From Echiichthys vipera (Eukaryota; Chordata; Actinopteri; Perciformes; Trachinidae), in contig OY829662.1 of assembly GCA_963691815.1 (NCBI GenBank), positions 24,377,062 through 24,441,061 of the forward strand: a stretch of DNA of 64,000 nt. Reading direction: 5' to 3'. Positions 46,471 through 58,531 of the stretch are shown here, one piece after another. Position 1 is the first letter of the stretch. Each line of letters opens with the position of its first letter. Made by a program: the position numbers and the translations under genes. The notes below the pieces were generated by a model. The model was not told the DNA's origin, did not search any database, and saw only the letters and a program-made list of their open reading frames with translations.

Positions 46471-46749
46471 ACAATGAATAAAAACAAAACAGCAACTCAT
46501 GGACAAGATGTCTGAGGCTTTTAAAGTCTAGTGCACTGCTATTTGTCAATGCAACCCATTTAAGTGCGGGCATGACAGAAAAGAACCAGAATCCAATACG
46601 ATAAATCTCTGACAAAAGAAGATGAACTTCCACTATTATGCTCCTGCGCTGACACAGCGTTGTAGAGATAGACTGGCAATGAAACTACTCCGCCATATTT
46701 ATTTGACAGTGCTAGCAAATATTTAATATTCTTATCTTCTTCTTATACT

Positions 46750-47060
46750 CTTATCCGGGGTCGGGTCGTGGGGGCAGCAGCTTTAGCAGGGGACCCCAAA
46801 CTTCCCTTTCCCGGGCCACATTAACCAGCTCTAACTGGGGGTTCCAGAGGCGTTCCCAGGCCAGTGTGGAGATCTAATCTCTCCACCCGGTCCTGGGTCT
46901 TCCCCGAGGCCTCCTCCCAGCTGGACTTGCCTGGAACACCTCCCTAGGGAGGCGCCCAGGGTTCATCCTTACCAGATGATCCTGAACCACCTCAACTGGC
47001 TCCTTTCAACGCAAAGGAGCAGCGGCTCTACTCTGAGTTCCTCACGGATGGCCAAACTTC
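46750..47060. repeat. Teleost interspersed repeat, GC-rich
   Basis: The words GGTCGGGTCGTGGGGGCAGC, GGTCCTGGGTCTTCCCCGAG, GGAACACCTCCCTAGGGAGG and GGAGCAGCGGCTCTACTCTG belong to a common fish repeat, and its GC content stands out from the AT-rich surroundings. It may be a LINE remnant. Confidence 0.6.
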
Positions 47061-47384
47061 TCAGCCTATCTCGATTGTTAAGCATACATGTGGAAGGCAC
47101 AGTGAATCCTTAAGCTAATCTGTATCTGTGGATGGCTATGGTAGTCAGGCTTACAGTGCTGGGATAAAGGCTACCTTACCTATAGGTCCGTAAGCCTGTT
47201 CTCAATGTTGTGTGAATGAAATCTTTTTTCTTCAATTGGCAGATTTATTTTTTCTATAATGTATTGGATTCATGTAAATGTATGTTTTCAGACATATTTG
47301 AATTGAAATAAAAATAAAAGTTTTTCCAAAAATGATCAACCGTAATGTGATAGCCCCCAGTAACTCTAACCCACTAGGGCAGGG

Positions 47385-47570
47385 GTAGGCAATTCCGGTC
47401 CTGGAGGGCCACTGTCCTGCATGTTTTAGGTTTCTCCCTACCCTAACACACATGAGTCTAACAATAATCAAACTGTGACAAGCATCAGCTGCTTGATAAG
47501 GAGCAAATCATTAGACTCAGGTGTGTTGGAGCAGAGAGAATTGCCTGCCCCTACACCAGGGGTTGCAAAC
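47385..47570. mobile_element. hAT-like MITE
   Basis: It begins GGGCAGGGGTAGGCAATTCC, runs through GTCCTGGAGGGCCACTGTCC, and closes GAATTGCCTGCCCCTACACC, AGGGGTTGCAAACCCC. The CAGGGGT-type ends are typical of hAT-derived MITEs in fish. No coding frame is present. Confidence 0.65.
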
Positions 47571-47989
47571 CCCCTAAGATCTCTTGCCTAATATAGGCTG
47601 ATGATGGTGACGACACGGTCTGTAGTAAGTACTATGTTAAATAGTTGAGCTAAGTCTGTACAACATGAAGCTTACATGTGCGAGGGACACTGCAACGATT
47701 TAGTGACTTAGCATTGCACTGCAGCAAAGTTGAGGGACTAACAAGAGACACATTTTTAAAAATGACAGTCAAAATCAAAACAGAAGAACGATAGCCTGTT
47801 CTCACTTTTAGTCTCAAATATGACCTAGAAATACTAGATCCTACATTTCCATGTGTTTCGTTATACTCATACTTCCTAATAAAAGTCCACAACCGCATCT
47901 GTCGTCTCCAAGCCCACACCCAGCTGCTGCTAATCATGAGTCTATATGTATGTGTCACATCATGAAGCAGACAGGGTACTGGCATGGGT

Positions 47990-48130
47990 ATAAAACGTAT
48001 TGTCTGTCAGGACGGAGACTGGCAGCTACTGCCATCCTTCCTGGTGGTGCTTTTATTCTGGGAGCTGAAATATGAATATATCCACAGATATCCACTCCTC
48101 CAACATCCACGCATCTGCTAATGAGACCAT
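47990..48130 (-). repeat. Right arm of the 3-kb inverted repeat pair
   Basis: In reverse it reads CTCATTAGCAGATGCGTGG, GGAGGAGTGGATATCTGTGG, CATATTTCAGCTCCCAGAAT, AAAAGCACCACCAGGAAGGA and TGGCAGTAGCTGCCAGT, matching the left arm. Confidence 0.65.
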
Positions 48131-48136
48131 TTTTCC

Positions 48137-48780
48137 AGACCGTGGGAAGCTCCCTCCAGAGCCACAGAAGAAATAACTGTGTTTTTACAGGTTTAATAGC
48201 ACTCCCTGTGAGTAAACTGAATCTGATGTGTGATATTGGTGGATTTCCCCTTTAATGCTTTAATGTAAGTCAACATTATCCTCTTAAAGGGCCCCTTCTG
48301 CATGCAACTTTACTTCACAACTGATGTTTCGATGAGCCTACATTTGGCTCATAATACCTCTGTATTACTGCTTGAGTAAAATCCAGGTTTTTACTTATAG
48401 ATAATCTATATATAGATACATTTTTGAATTTTGACATTGTGTTTTTGATTTGGATCTGAATACCCCTTCCTCCTCTGCAGCTGAAAGCTTTCGTGACTCA
48501 CAGAGAGCAGAGAGTCCAACCAGGCAATGTTAGGCCTATGAGTTGAATTATGAATGAGTAGATTGCTTTTATAATTAATGTTGCCTTGACTTCCATCAGA
48601 CCCATAAAAGTTATGCTATGCCATAGATTTTGCCTGCACTCTGGGCATCCGCTGTGGATGAGCAGCGGCCACAAACACAGTGATCCATTTCGCCCATGAT
48701 CTTTCATTAGCGACATGAATCGGATGTGCTGCACGGTGCTTATTAGACAGTTATAGCAGCTCGGTGGACCGTTATGTCTG
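48137..48780. other. Spacer upstream of slc44a2
   Basis: About 640 bases with no recognised repeat or gene, grading into the promoter. Together with 43,000-48,136 it forms the divergent spacer between gcdh and slc44a2. Confidence 0.5.
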
Positions 48781-49059
48781 TATCGGTTAACGGTGCAAGA
48801 AACGAACCCGCTCCCTCCTTCGCTCGGTGATTGGTTTAGCACCCTGTCAATCACGGTGTCCGGCGTTTCCATTGGTCAGCACTCCCCTCGAAGGAATCCC
48901 CTTTAAATGTTATGAGGACAGTCTAGATTTTGGAGCGGATTTCTCCAAAGTGTTCAGACTGACAGAAGCGCCACACGGAACCGTCCGTCAGAGGGTAAAC
49001 ATGCTGTAGGTAGTCGTCCTCCATAAGCGCCTTTGGTCCAGAAGAAACCCGCCGTCATC
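48781..49059 (+). promoter_or_regulatory. slc44a2: slc44a2 upstream promoter (P2) and 5' UTR
   Basis: Two inverted CCAAT boxes (ATTGG at 48830-48834 and 48871-48875) lie 41 bases apart, with a third CAAT-like TCAATCA between them. All sit about 190-230 bases upstream of the start codon at 49060. The region is rich in CpG relative to its flanks. No TATA box is obvious. Confidence 0.6.
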
Positions 49060-52000
49060 ATGGAGCTGGAGGAGAAACCGAAATACGGTAATTATTTAAA
49101 GTCCAGCACGCTTCTCTCCGCGTTGTCCCGGGATAGCTGCCACTCACGGCACAACACAAGCTAGCGTCACGTCTCCAAACAGGGCTGGCTGGGTTTGTTT
49201 GTTACCGTTACTGTGGCTGTATACTGAATACTAGTTCCAGTATTTCCAATAAGACGCGTTTTTGTTGCACTCTGTGCTGTCGCAAGTGGACCACTTTCTC
49301 CTGTGAACTTGTGTAAACCTAAACTCAAACGTGTACAACAGGTAGAAAGTTGTGTGTCCGTCATGTGCTCAGAGTTCAGCTTGTTTGTAGACTAAGTGCG
49401 CTGCAAATCCATGAAATAGTTGCAGTATTTACAAGAAGACGTGTTTTTGTTCCACTGTGTACTGTCGCAAGTGGACCACTGTCTCCTGTGAAACGTTTTT
49501 GGGCCGTCATGTGCTCAGAGTTGAGCTTGTTTGTAGACTAAGTACGCTGCTGGTACAACGTTGGTCCTATATGTTGTCAGGCTGTACAATGTCCCCTTCC
49601 ATGTGCAGCTGTCCAGTTGCTGCCACATTCCTCAGGCTGGTATGGCAGGCAGCAGGAGCCTGGCTGAGGGCAGCTATGTATAGAGCTTATTAGAAAATAC
49701 CTCACACATGGGAAGGGCTTCTCCATTTGGCGACTACATGCTGCCCTATCTCATGGTAGTCTTCTATTAGAAAGATTATGCTCAGTATTGTTCAAAAGAG
49801 TTCTCTCTGGGTCTGTATGGTTGTAATTATGCCCTCCTTACCACACATACTTTTACAAATGGCATGTGTTCATAGTTACATTGTTATACACACCATTGTA
49901 TGCTGGGTTGCTTACAGAGGAAGTGCATGTCATCGAGGGAAATCAAGAGATAAACAATTCCCACAGAAGAAAAAACATGTTTAGCCAGCGGCATGTTTTC
50001 GCCCGGAGGAGGCCTTGTTTGGGGCCACTGACCTCGTCTTTATATATATAAAAAAATTTAATGGGCTCTTTCAGTTTGCCGAAATAGGTTTTGCAATTCA
50101 TCTTGTTCTGCAGCAACATATTGTGCATATTTAGCGTTTGCAGGATGTTTACAAGTAGGAATCAAAAACTACAGAAGGCCCTCCCGCCTGCTGACTTCCA
50201 TTATGCGGCTTTAACATAGTGCTTTCCTCCTCTTCTCTGCACACACCCTTTTCCACTCTGCCTGCCACATCATGGCTAATTGACTCACATTACCAACATT
50301 CAGACAGCAGAAGCACACTTTTGTGCTGGTTTTAATAACCACTGTGTAGGATTCAGACAGACGATGAACAGGGAGAAACAGAGAAGGAACATCATTGTGT
50401 TTAGAACTTAGAGAGAAGAGGGTTTTTACTTGGATGCAGATTCACTCAAGAAATGACTGAGGTTTGAGATAACAGCCCTTTGAACCTTTAGAACACACAC
50501 ATTGATATCTATCAGAGCATCTTGAGAATTAAAGGGGAATTTAGATCTTTTTCCAACCCGTTCTCTTATGAATTTGTATCAGGGAAACACATTTTTTTGA
50601 GTGATAGGAGAGCCAAAGCCTTTGCTGTGAAGCGTAGCTTTTCGTTATAAAGATTTCCTAATAAATAAAAACAATAGTCATTGTTGGTGCATTTCCGAAT
50701 TGTGCCAACAAAATGCTGGGCTATGCACTTTGCACATTCTCATAGACTAGCATTACCTTTGGATACAGACAGGCTAAAGCTGTGGCTAGTTGTACTACAA
50801 ATAGATCCTAACACTCTAACACTAACACTAACACTGACACTAACTAACCCTAGGCCTTGCAGACCATAGGGGAGAAGAAATCCTTCCAAAGCACATTTTC
50901 CTGAAGATGCTGTAATAAAAGTAGAGATCTGCAGACAGAGATATGTTAATGCTATTAGCTACAGTTACTGTGTAGACCTACCTCAGTAGCTACAGACCAA
51001 AGCATGGCAAGGTAACAGCAACTTCTCCATCTTTCCATAATGTAGTCGCTATTGACTGGTTGATATTTATGTTTTTTAAGTGTATCAGCATCGGCCGATG
51101 TGTGCTGCTGCGTTTGCAGATAGTCTTTTCCCAGCATTATTTACACAAAGGCGTCCACAGGCAGCTCCGTGTTGCTGGAGAGGGTCATCGGCTAAGGCTG
51201 ATGAAAAAAAAAAGTTATGGCCATCGGCCCTAAAAAATCTGTATCGGTCTATCCCTAGTAGAAACTTATATTAACAATCTGAGCCTGTCAGTGGCAAAAC
51301 AAAAAGCCCATTGACGGTGCTTATTCAATTCAATTAAATTCCATTTTATTTATAGTGCCAAATCATAACAAAAGTTATCTCAGGACACTTTACAGAGTAG
51401 GTAAAGACCACACTCTGTGACTTATTTATGATTTACATAGACCCAACAATTCCCCGTAGAGTACGGTGGCGTTGAAAACTTTCCCTTTAACAGGCAGGAA
51501 CGTTGGAAAGACCCAGCTCTGTGGAGGACGTGGAGGACATCTGCTTTGAAACAATCATCTTAAAAATAACAACATAGCTGAGGGCTCATAAGCCCTAACT
51601 ATAAACTTTATCAAAAAGGAAAGTTTTAAGTTTACTCTTAAATATGGGGGCAGTGCCTGCCTCCAGAATAACACTTGGGAGACGGTTCCACAGGAGCGGA
51701 GCTTGGTAGCTGAAGGCTCTGCCTCCCATTCTACTCTTGGAGACTCTAGGAACGACAAGTAGCCCTGCATTCTCAGAGCGCAGAGATCTAGTCGGGCACT
51801 CGCCCCGTTCGATTACACTGCAGCCCGCTCACTCAATACTGGACCAATTTCCAACTGCACTTTAAACACAAATAGATGTGAAATAGAAACTAGGTTGAAA
51901 AATACCAAAGTTACCATTTATGAAAAAAAGAAAAGAGGAGACAAGAATAACAACCCAAACATGCCACGGGCAGAGCATTTCAGAACGTACTGTATGACCC

Positions 52001-53089
52001 ACTGCTATAGTTACATGTTGGAGTAATTTCAGGCTGAGTTATAACAAGAAACCTCAATGACAGGATTAGACGCAGCAGGCAGCCATGCCCTGGTGCAGAT
52101 TAGGTGTAATTAAGAACCATATTTAGGTGTGTGGTTTGAAACTTCTCTGGCCTCTCTTTCATGTTCGAGCAGTTTTTCAAAGCTTCTTTGAGCTTCTTTT
52201 GCAGAGTTTGTCCTGATTCATCAGTTTCAGCTTCTGTGCTACAGCCTTTCCTCCCTGCTACTAACAAACATGAAAACATCTCAGCCACTGCACCCACCCG
52301 CTTCCACTTAAATGTGCTTTGTCATACCGTAACAATCCAAACAGATCATGTGACTCTGCTAACTGTCTAGTGGTTGTGCCAACTTGCCTAAAGTCTGAAA
52401 TACAAAGGCCCGTTCAGGCCGCTTGAGACTGGTTATTAGGATCTGGGAAAATGAGTTTTGGGAGAGGAGGAATACAAATGCAGAGTATCTGTAATTTGGA
52501 TGTGGAAGCAGGACCACCCCAGTGAGCTGCCCTCTGTATTTATCAGCTACATATATTTAGTCTTTTGGTTTCTCCGTTTCTTCTTTCCAGTCTGTAGCTG
52601 TTTGTTTATCTTGGCTGCCAACACACAGCTATTTTTTGGGAACTTTACCAGCTTTTATGGAAATACTATATATAGTCAGGACTGTGCATTTACATCTTAG
52701 GAAAGAGGTCACATAAAGAGAAAATATTTAGTCAAGAAAATTTAATTGTCTTTCCTTCGCGTCTGCAACTTGGGTCAGTTCATTTGGGAGTTTTGGTTTC
52801 ACTTTCTGTCATATGTGTCTGAGTTACAGAAATAGCTACACCTCACATCACATCAGAGATAAGGGGATGAGACTGTTCTGAGTTCAGTAGATATGGAAGC
52901 AGACGTTTCACCCAGACACTGTGTGAGAGCTGATGCATTTTAAAGGCTAACTTTGTTAGTGGATTATAGCAGAGCAGGTAAGAGCTAAGAGATTACGTAT
53001 AGATGAAAAACTTTTACATATTCCTGAAAATATGGTCTTGTGTCAATTTCTCTAGAAAGAAGGAAACATTTTTTTGCTAGACTTCTATA

Positions 53090-53146
<57 letters not shown>

Positions 53147-53148
53147 CG

Positions 53149-53180
<32 letters not shown>

Positions 53181-56100
53181 CGTGTGCGTGTGTTTGGGTA
53201 GATGGGAACAAAAATAGATGGGAACTTGGACTTGAACACCCCACACCCTCTTGGTGTGATGAAAGAGATGTTGGAGACAGGCAGGGAGGGCAGCAGCTGT
53301 AACCTTTAGATAGTATTAAAGTCTGCATACTGTACTGTCTGTCCGTGATATCACTAAAGCTGCTCTGCTCTTTTATAGCACACCTACACTGGAAATCAAA
53401 ATTAGAGAACAAAGTATTAATACTTGATTTATTCTGAAATACTGTTCTTTTTTATTGTTCATAATTTGATAGAATATCCTCTGTGTCTATCCCACTGCTG
53501 TACTAGCATGTTTTTTAAAATAACCAAGGCACTTTAACAAAAACCTTTATTTTGTGAAAAAACAGTGATCAACATTAGAGAACAGTAACCACTGTGTCAG
53601 AAGAGAAGATTTCAACAATGTTTTCTTCTCTAGGATTCAAAAATGAACAGGAAGTGTAGAGGCCACAGCTTTGAATGACTTCAGCACATCTGCTCCCACA
53701 GGACATCACTAGTTTCTCACACTGCTCTGGTTTGATCTTTGTCCATTCTGACTCACTCTCTTCCACAGTTCACTGACTGGAGTGGGTTTCATAGGCATTA
53801 CTTTGTTGCCAAAGATTTTCCAGAGATTCTCTACGGGGTTTAGATCTGGACTCTGGGCTGGACATTTCATTATTTCAATATTCTTAGCTTCAGGCAACTG
53901 CTTCACCTGTTTTGCAGTGTGACAGGGGACACTGTCCTGCATGAAAATTGCAGCTGATTGGGAGACAGTTGCAGTGAAGTGTTGCATGTTGCTGAAGGAG
54001 GTTCACATAAACATTTGCATTCACCCTGCCATGGAGCTGTACAAGAGACCCAACTCCTGCTGCAGAAAACATCCCCCAAACCATGACACTTCCTCCTCCA
54101 GATTGAACTGACTTCTTTACACACTTTGGGTTCAGACTTTCCCCAGTCCTACGCCCAACATAGTGTTTCCATCAGACCCAAATAAACTGAATGTCCTCTC
54201 ATCACTGAAGTCACTCTGGACCAGTTCCCCTTCTGGCCACACAACATGCTCCTCAGCAAAGGCAAGTCTAGCCTTTTTATTCTTTCTGCCGACGAGAGGT
54301 TTGGTCACTGCAGAGTGGGCTTTCACTCCAAAAAGTCTTAAATGTTCGAGACACTGTGTGCAGAGACAGATCCTTGTCCTGTTCAGCACTGAACTGGAGA
54401 CCAACTCCAGCAGCAGTGTTGAACTGATTCCCCATTGAGAGTCTTCTCATAATCCTGTCCTCTCGTGCACTTGTTTTATGTGAACGACCGGCCTTTTTGA
54501 GGGACTTAAATGAATCTGTGTCCTTGTAAAGTTTCAATCTTCTTGAAATCACAGACTGTGAACGCCCAACCGCTCTCTGATGGTTGAGAGGCTCATCCCT
54601 TTGGCCTTCATCTGGACAACCTGCTGTCTCAGGGTTTCAGTCTCCTTAGAGAAGCTTCCATCTTACAAAGTAACCAAGAGAGCTGCAGATAAACAATGAA
54701 GTCAACTGTCACCAGGTGCAGATTAACACCAATAACTGGGAGGAATCTGAAAGTGTTCTTTTTTCTTTTTTTAACAAAATAAAGGTGTTTGTTGTGCTTT
54801 GGTTATTTAAAAAAACATGTTAGTACAGCAGTGGTATAGACACAGCAGATATTCTATCAAATTCTAAACAATAAAGAATAACAACTTTTCAGAATAAATC
54901 AAGTATCAATTAACTTGTTCTCTAATGTTGATCTCTGGTGTATGTTGACCTGTCAAACACAGGTGTAAAGAAGAACAAGATTAATTGCTGCTTGTGGTGC
55001 AGTCATTGCTGGAAGTTCCACCTGGGCTTTTCCTGCTTTGATAAGCCCGAATAGCTGCAGTTAAATAGGTATTGTTAATGTTTTTTCAATTCATTACAAG
55101 TTGTTACTAACATACCCAGTATTGTTGCTGGTTGATAACAGTATAATTAAGTCTTGGGCCGGGGGATGACATTTTATTTCTGTTTCCAAAAGGTTGGGCA
55201 TGATTAAAAAAAGTATAAAAAGTTTGGATACCGATTTGTGCTGTCCAGCATATGGCCAAAATACATGGGCCAGGCCAAGAAACTCATAAAACTTTGTAAA
55301 ACAATGATCTGGTTAGAAAATGATTAACACAAATATCTCATTGTATCAGAAGCAATGTGAGGCAGCAGAGCAACATGCTAGTTTTTACACTTTAAAATCA
55401 ACCATTTAATTCAATGTGTTTATGATCATGAGCCTAAAGTTAGAACGATCCACTTAATGAACCTGTTAATAGCCTACGGTTCAGAGCTAACAGTAATCAC
55501 GCTCTACAAAGTCGGTGTTCCTGCACAGGTATTTTGCTATAAAATGTGCCTCTTACACAGCAGACATTTTGACTTGGAAAAGCACAGGTGTTATTAATAA
55601 CATTAACAAAGTCTCGCTTCTATATAAGTGTCCCAGTGAGGGTGACAGTGAACCAGCACGAACTGAAACTGAAGCAGCCAAATGGAATTCAGCCATCATT
55701 CATTTTATTATATATTTATATTACTAAACTACTGTGACATGTCAAACTGTCTTCAATGAAAAAGGCCCCCCAGATTTCTTGCAGATTAAGGCTGCAAAAG
55801 GGGGGGCAGCGTGGAAAGCAGAGAAACTCAGGACACAACAGAAAATAAATACTGCACATGAGGAAGAAGCACAAGGTGAAACAATGCAGCATCAACAGAG
55901 AAAACAAAAGGAGGTGTATGATATGATATGGGGTTTTTGAGACTGAAAAGTTCCCTGATTACTGATATGGCAGCTCATATAGTGAATTTTTGAGCTGGAA
56001 TGAAAAAGACCTTTTCTATGTGGATGTTTCACTGGCATGACTACAGAGGAATTCAAAAGGTTGCTTTCCTAAACAAATAACTTTATTACAGAATATTTGA

Positions 56101-58500
56101 CATTATTATGCATTATAGATTGAACACTCAGAACATAAAGAATAAATAAAAATTAAATATACAGCTTAATAAACCCAAAGCCATATGATACCATTTCTGA
56201 ACTGTTTTCTGTATTATATGTTTTAAAACAAAAGGATTTCATATAAAGGCACATATTGAAAAATATATGCACTGATTCCAATAGATACCAGTACGTCTGT
56301 TGGCCTCATAAGTTACTCATTAACTATGATTATAAAATCCAGGTATTATTCTAACATTACTTGTTAAATAATAAATAACACACCGCACATATGCATTAAT
56401 ACTTGACTTACTTTCTAATAAAAACACATAAAAGTACTATGGATGCAGGTAGTTTCTCTGTAAACGGGTGCCCTTGGACAGAGGCATAGAAAACAAAATG
56501 GCCTTTCATAATTAAATCAAAGCTCTTGCACATGTAGCAAATGTATATGTTGTAATGATTTTAGTGAATGCCAAACGGTTGTCTGGTTGCACAGTGGTAA
56601 CTCGTGAATTATATTAGATCCCTTGGTGCTTTTAGCAGATAAAAACTCTTTCTTACTGCCACCAAAGAAAAAGATTCCCAATCATTCATTTAGCCTATTC
56701 AAAACCCAGAATGATGACCCGATAGGGACAAGCGGTTGAAGATGAATGGATGGATGTGTCATTCACTGAACTATCCCACATTACTAGCTTTCAGCCAGTC
56801 CAGGCTGAAGGTTCAGGATTAAGTGAACATGTTAAACCTGTAGCATCACTTACCACAGTTCAAAAGTGAAAGCACAATAACTGGAAGTAGAAACTATTGT
56901 TGTGTCTGGTATTATCAGCCAAGAAATCAAATTTCCCCAGGAACTAGTATGGTATCATTGGCCATGAAGCAAGAGCAGAGTGGATGGAAACTCTCAGTCA
57001 TTCCAGCTGAAATGAAAGTTTCTCTCGGCATCTGCTTAAAACATTTGTGGCATTTAGTCCTCTGTGGACTCTTTGTTAGAATGATGAATAAATCTAGTAT
57101 ACTCTGATTGCCTTTGACTGTTATGTAATGCAGAACATTATACTTAGTGTGATTTAGAAATGTTGTCATTTTAAAATGGGTGTTTCATTTATTAATTTAT
57201 TTTATTCTTTATTTAAATGGTAAGCAATTGGCTGATACTGAACGTGATGTTGATTTAGCTATTTATTTTACAATTTTACATGTATTTATTCTTTATTTTC
57301 TCAGTTTTCATTTAGAATTAGTTGACCATTAGTTGACCAATACACTATGTATAAATAAATACATATTCTTTAGTAAAATGAATGGCTCGGGCCCTAATAC
57401 AGAACAAAGAGCGATCCAGCATTTTCTGTGCATGAAAACACTAAGAAAGAAAGAGCAGAAAAAACAGGATCTAAACAGATTTGTGTTTTCTCTCATTTGT
57501 GTGCAATACTGCCGTGTCCCCACAAGATGGGAGAAAACACTTTTCGCGGAAGATTTGAATGGATCCTATTTTAGCTGCTCCACAAACCAGTTTAATGGCA
57601 ACTATTCAAAATCCCAAGATTGTCTCTTTTTGATCTTAATCTTGTGTGTTGTCAGTTCACTGCAGGTGTTTTTTGGTGCCCTGAATCTGAATCGGCACAC
57701 CTGAATCTAATCATGCCTCCTCCTCTGCAGCTGCACTAAACACCACTGGGGGCAACGGAGGAGGTGGAATTTCTCCTTGTTGTCTCCAAACACATGTTTT
57801 TGATAACATCTAAGCACTTTCGTTTTCCTCTTCATACGCAGCAAAGGTCCCCACCCTAAACTTTCACATGTCCACGCCTCTTCTCTGTCACTCGCAGCCT
57901 CACTGTGGATTAGTTTGGATGGCTTTTTTGAGACAGGCACAAAGTGGAAAAATGGACGGGAAAAAAAAGTCTTTTGGAAGTGGGAGGAGATAAAGGGAGA
58001 TGCACAGGTGGGGCGCAGATTGGACAGAGGCAGTTGTTTCAGGATAAACACAGAGGGAAGTCACAGCGGCTGCCCGGGCTCAAAGCTGTTCAGGGACAGG
58101 TTGGACTGGTTTCCACCACAATACCAGTGTTTCCCCCGCTCCTGTTCATTTATACCAGCAGAGAGGGAGGAAGAAGTGACCCAGATAAAGTGGCTGTGGA
58201 AAGAGTAAAAGAGTTCTCTGTACATTTCAACATTTGGCCCAGAGAGGAATTTCAACATGCCCGAGGAAGGAGAAGGAGAAGGACAATATTATGGAAAGCA
58301 TGGTAACCTTTTGCTTCAGTTTTCTATTGAGTCTCAGCTTTTGTTTCATTCTGTAATTATCTGAGGAAAGTCCAATGAGCAGAGGATTATTGGTTAAGAT
58401 CTTGCTTTAACAAATGAATCTATCCCATGAAGTGTCTAAGTTGTGTTGAGTGAAACTGGAGCAGCAGTATCAGCGTGTCAACACTGTGGGGAAGGACTGG

Positions 58501-58531
<31 letters not shown>

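Noticed and set aside
53575..54552. Functional Tc1 transposase gene
   Set aside because: The transposase motifs lie in different frames with stops between them; it is a pseudogene.
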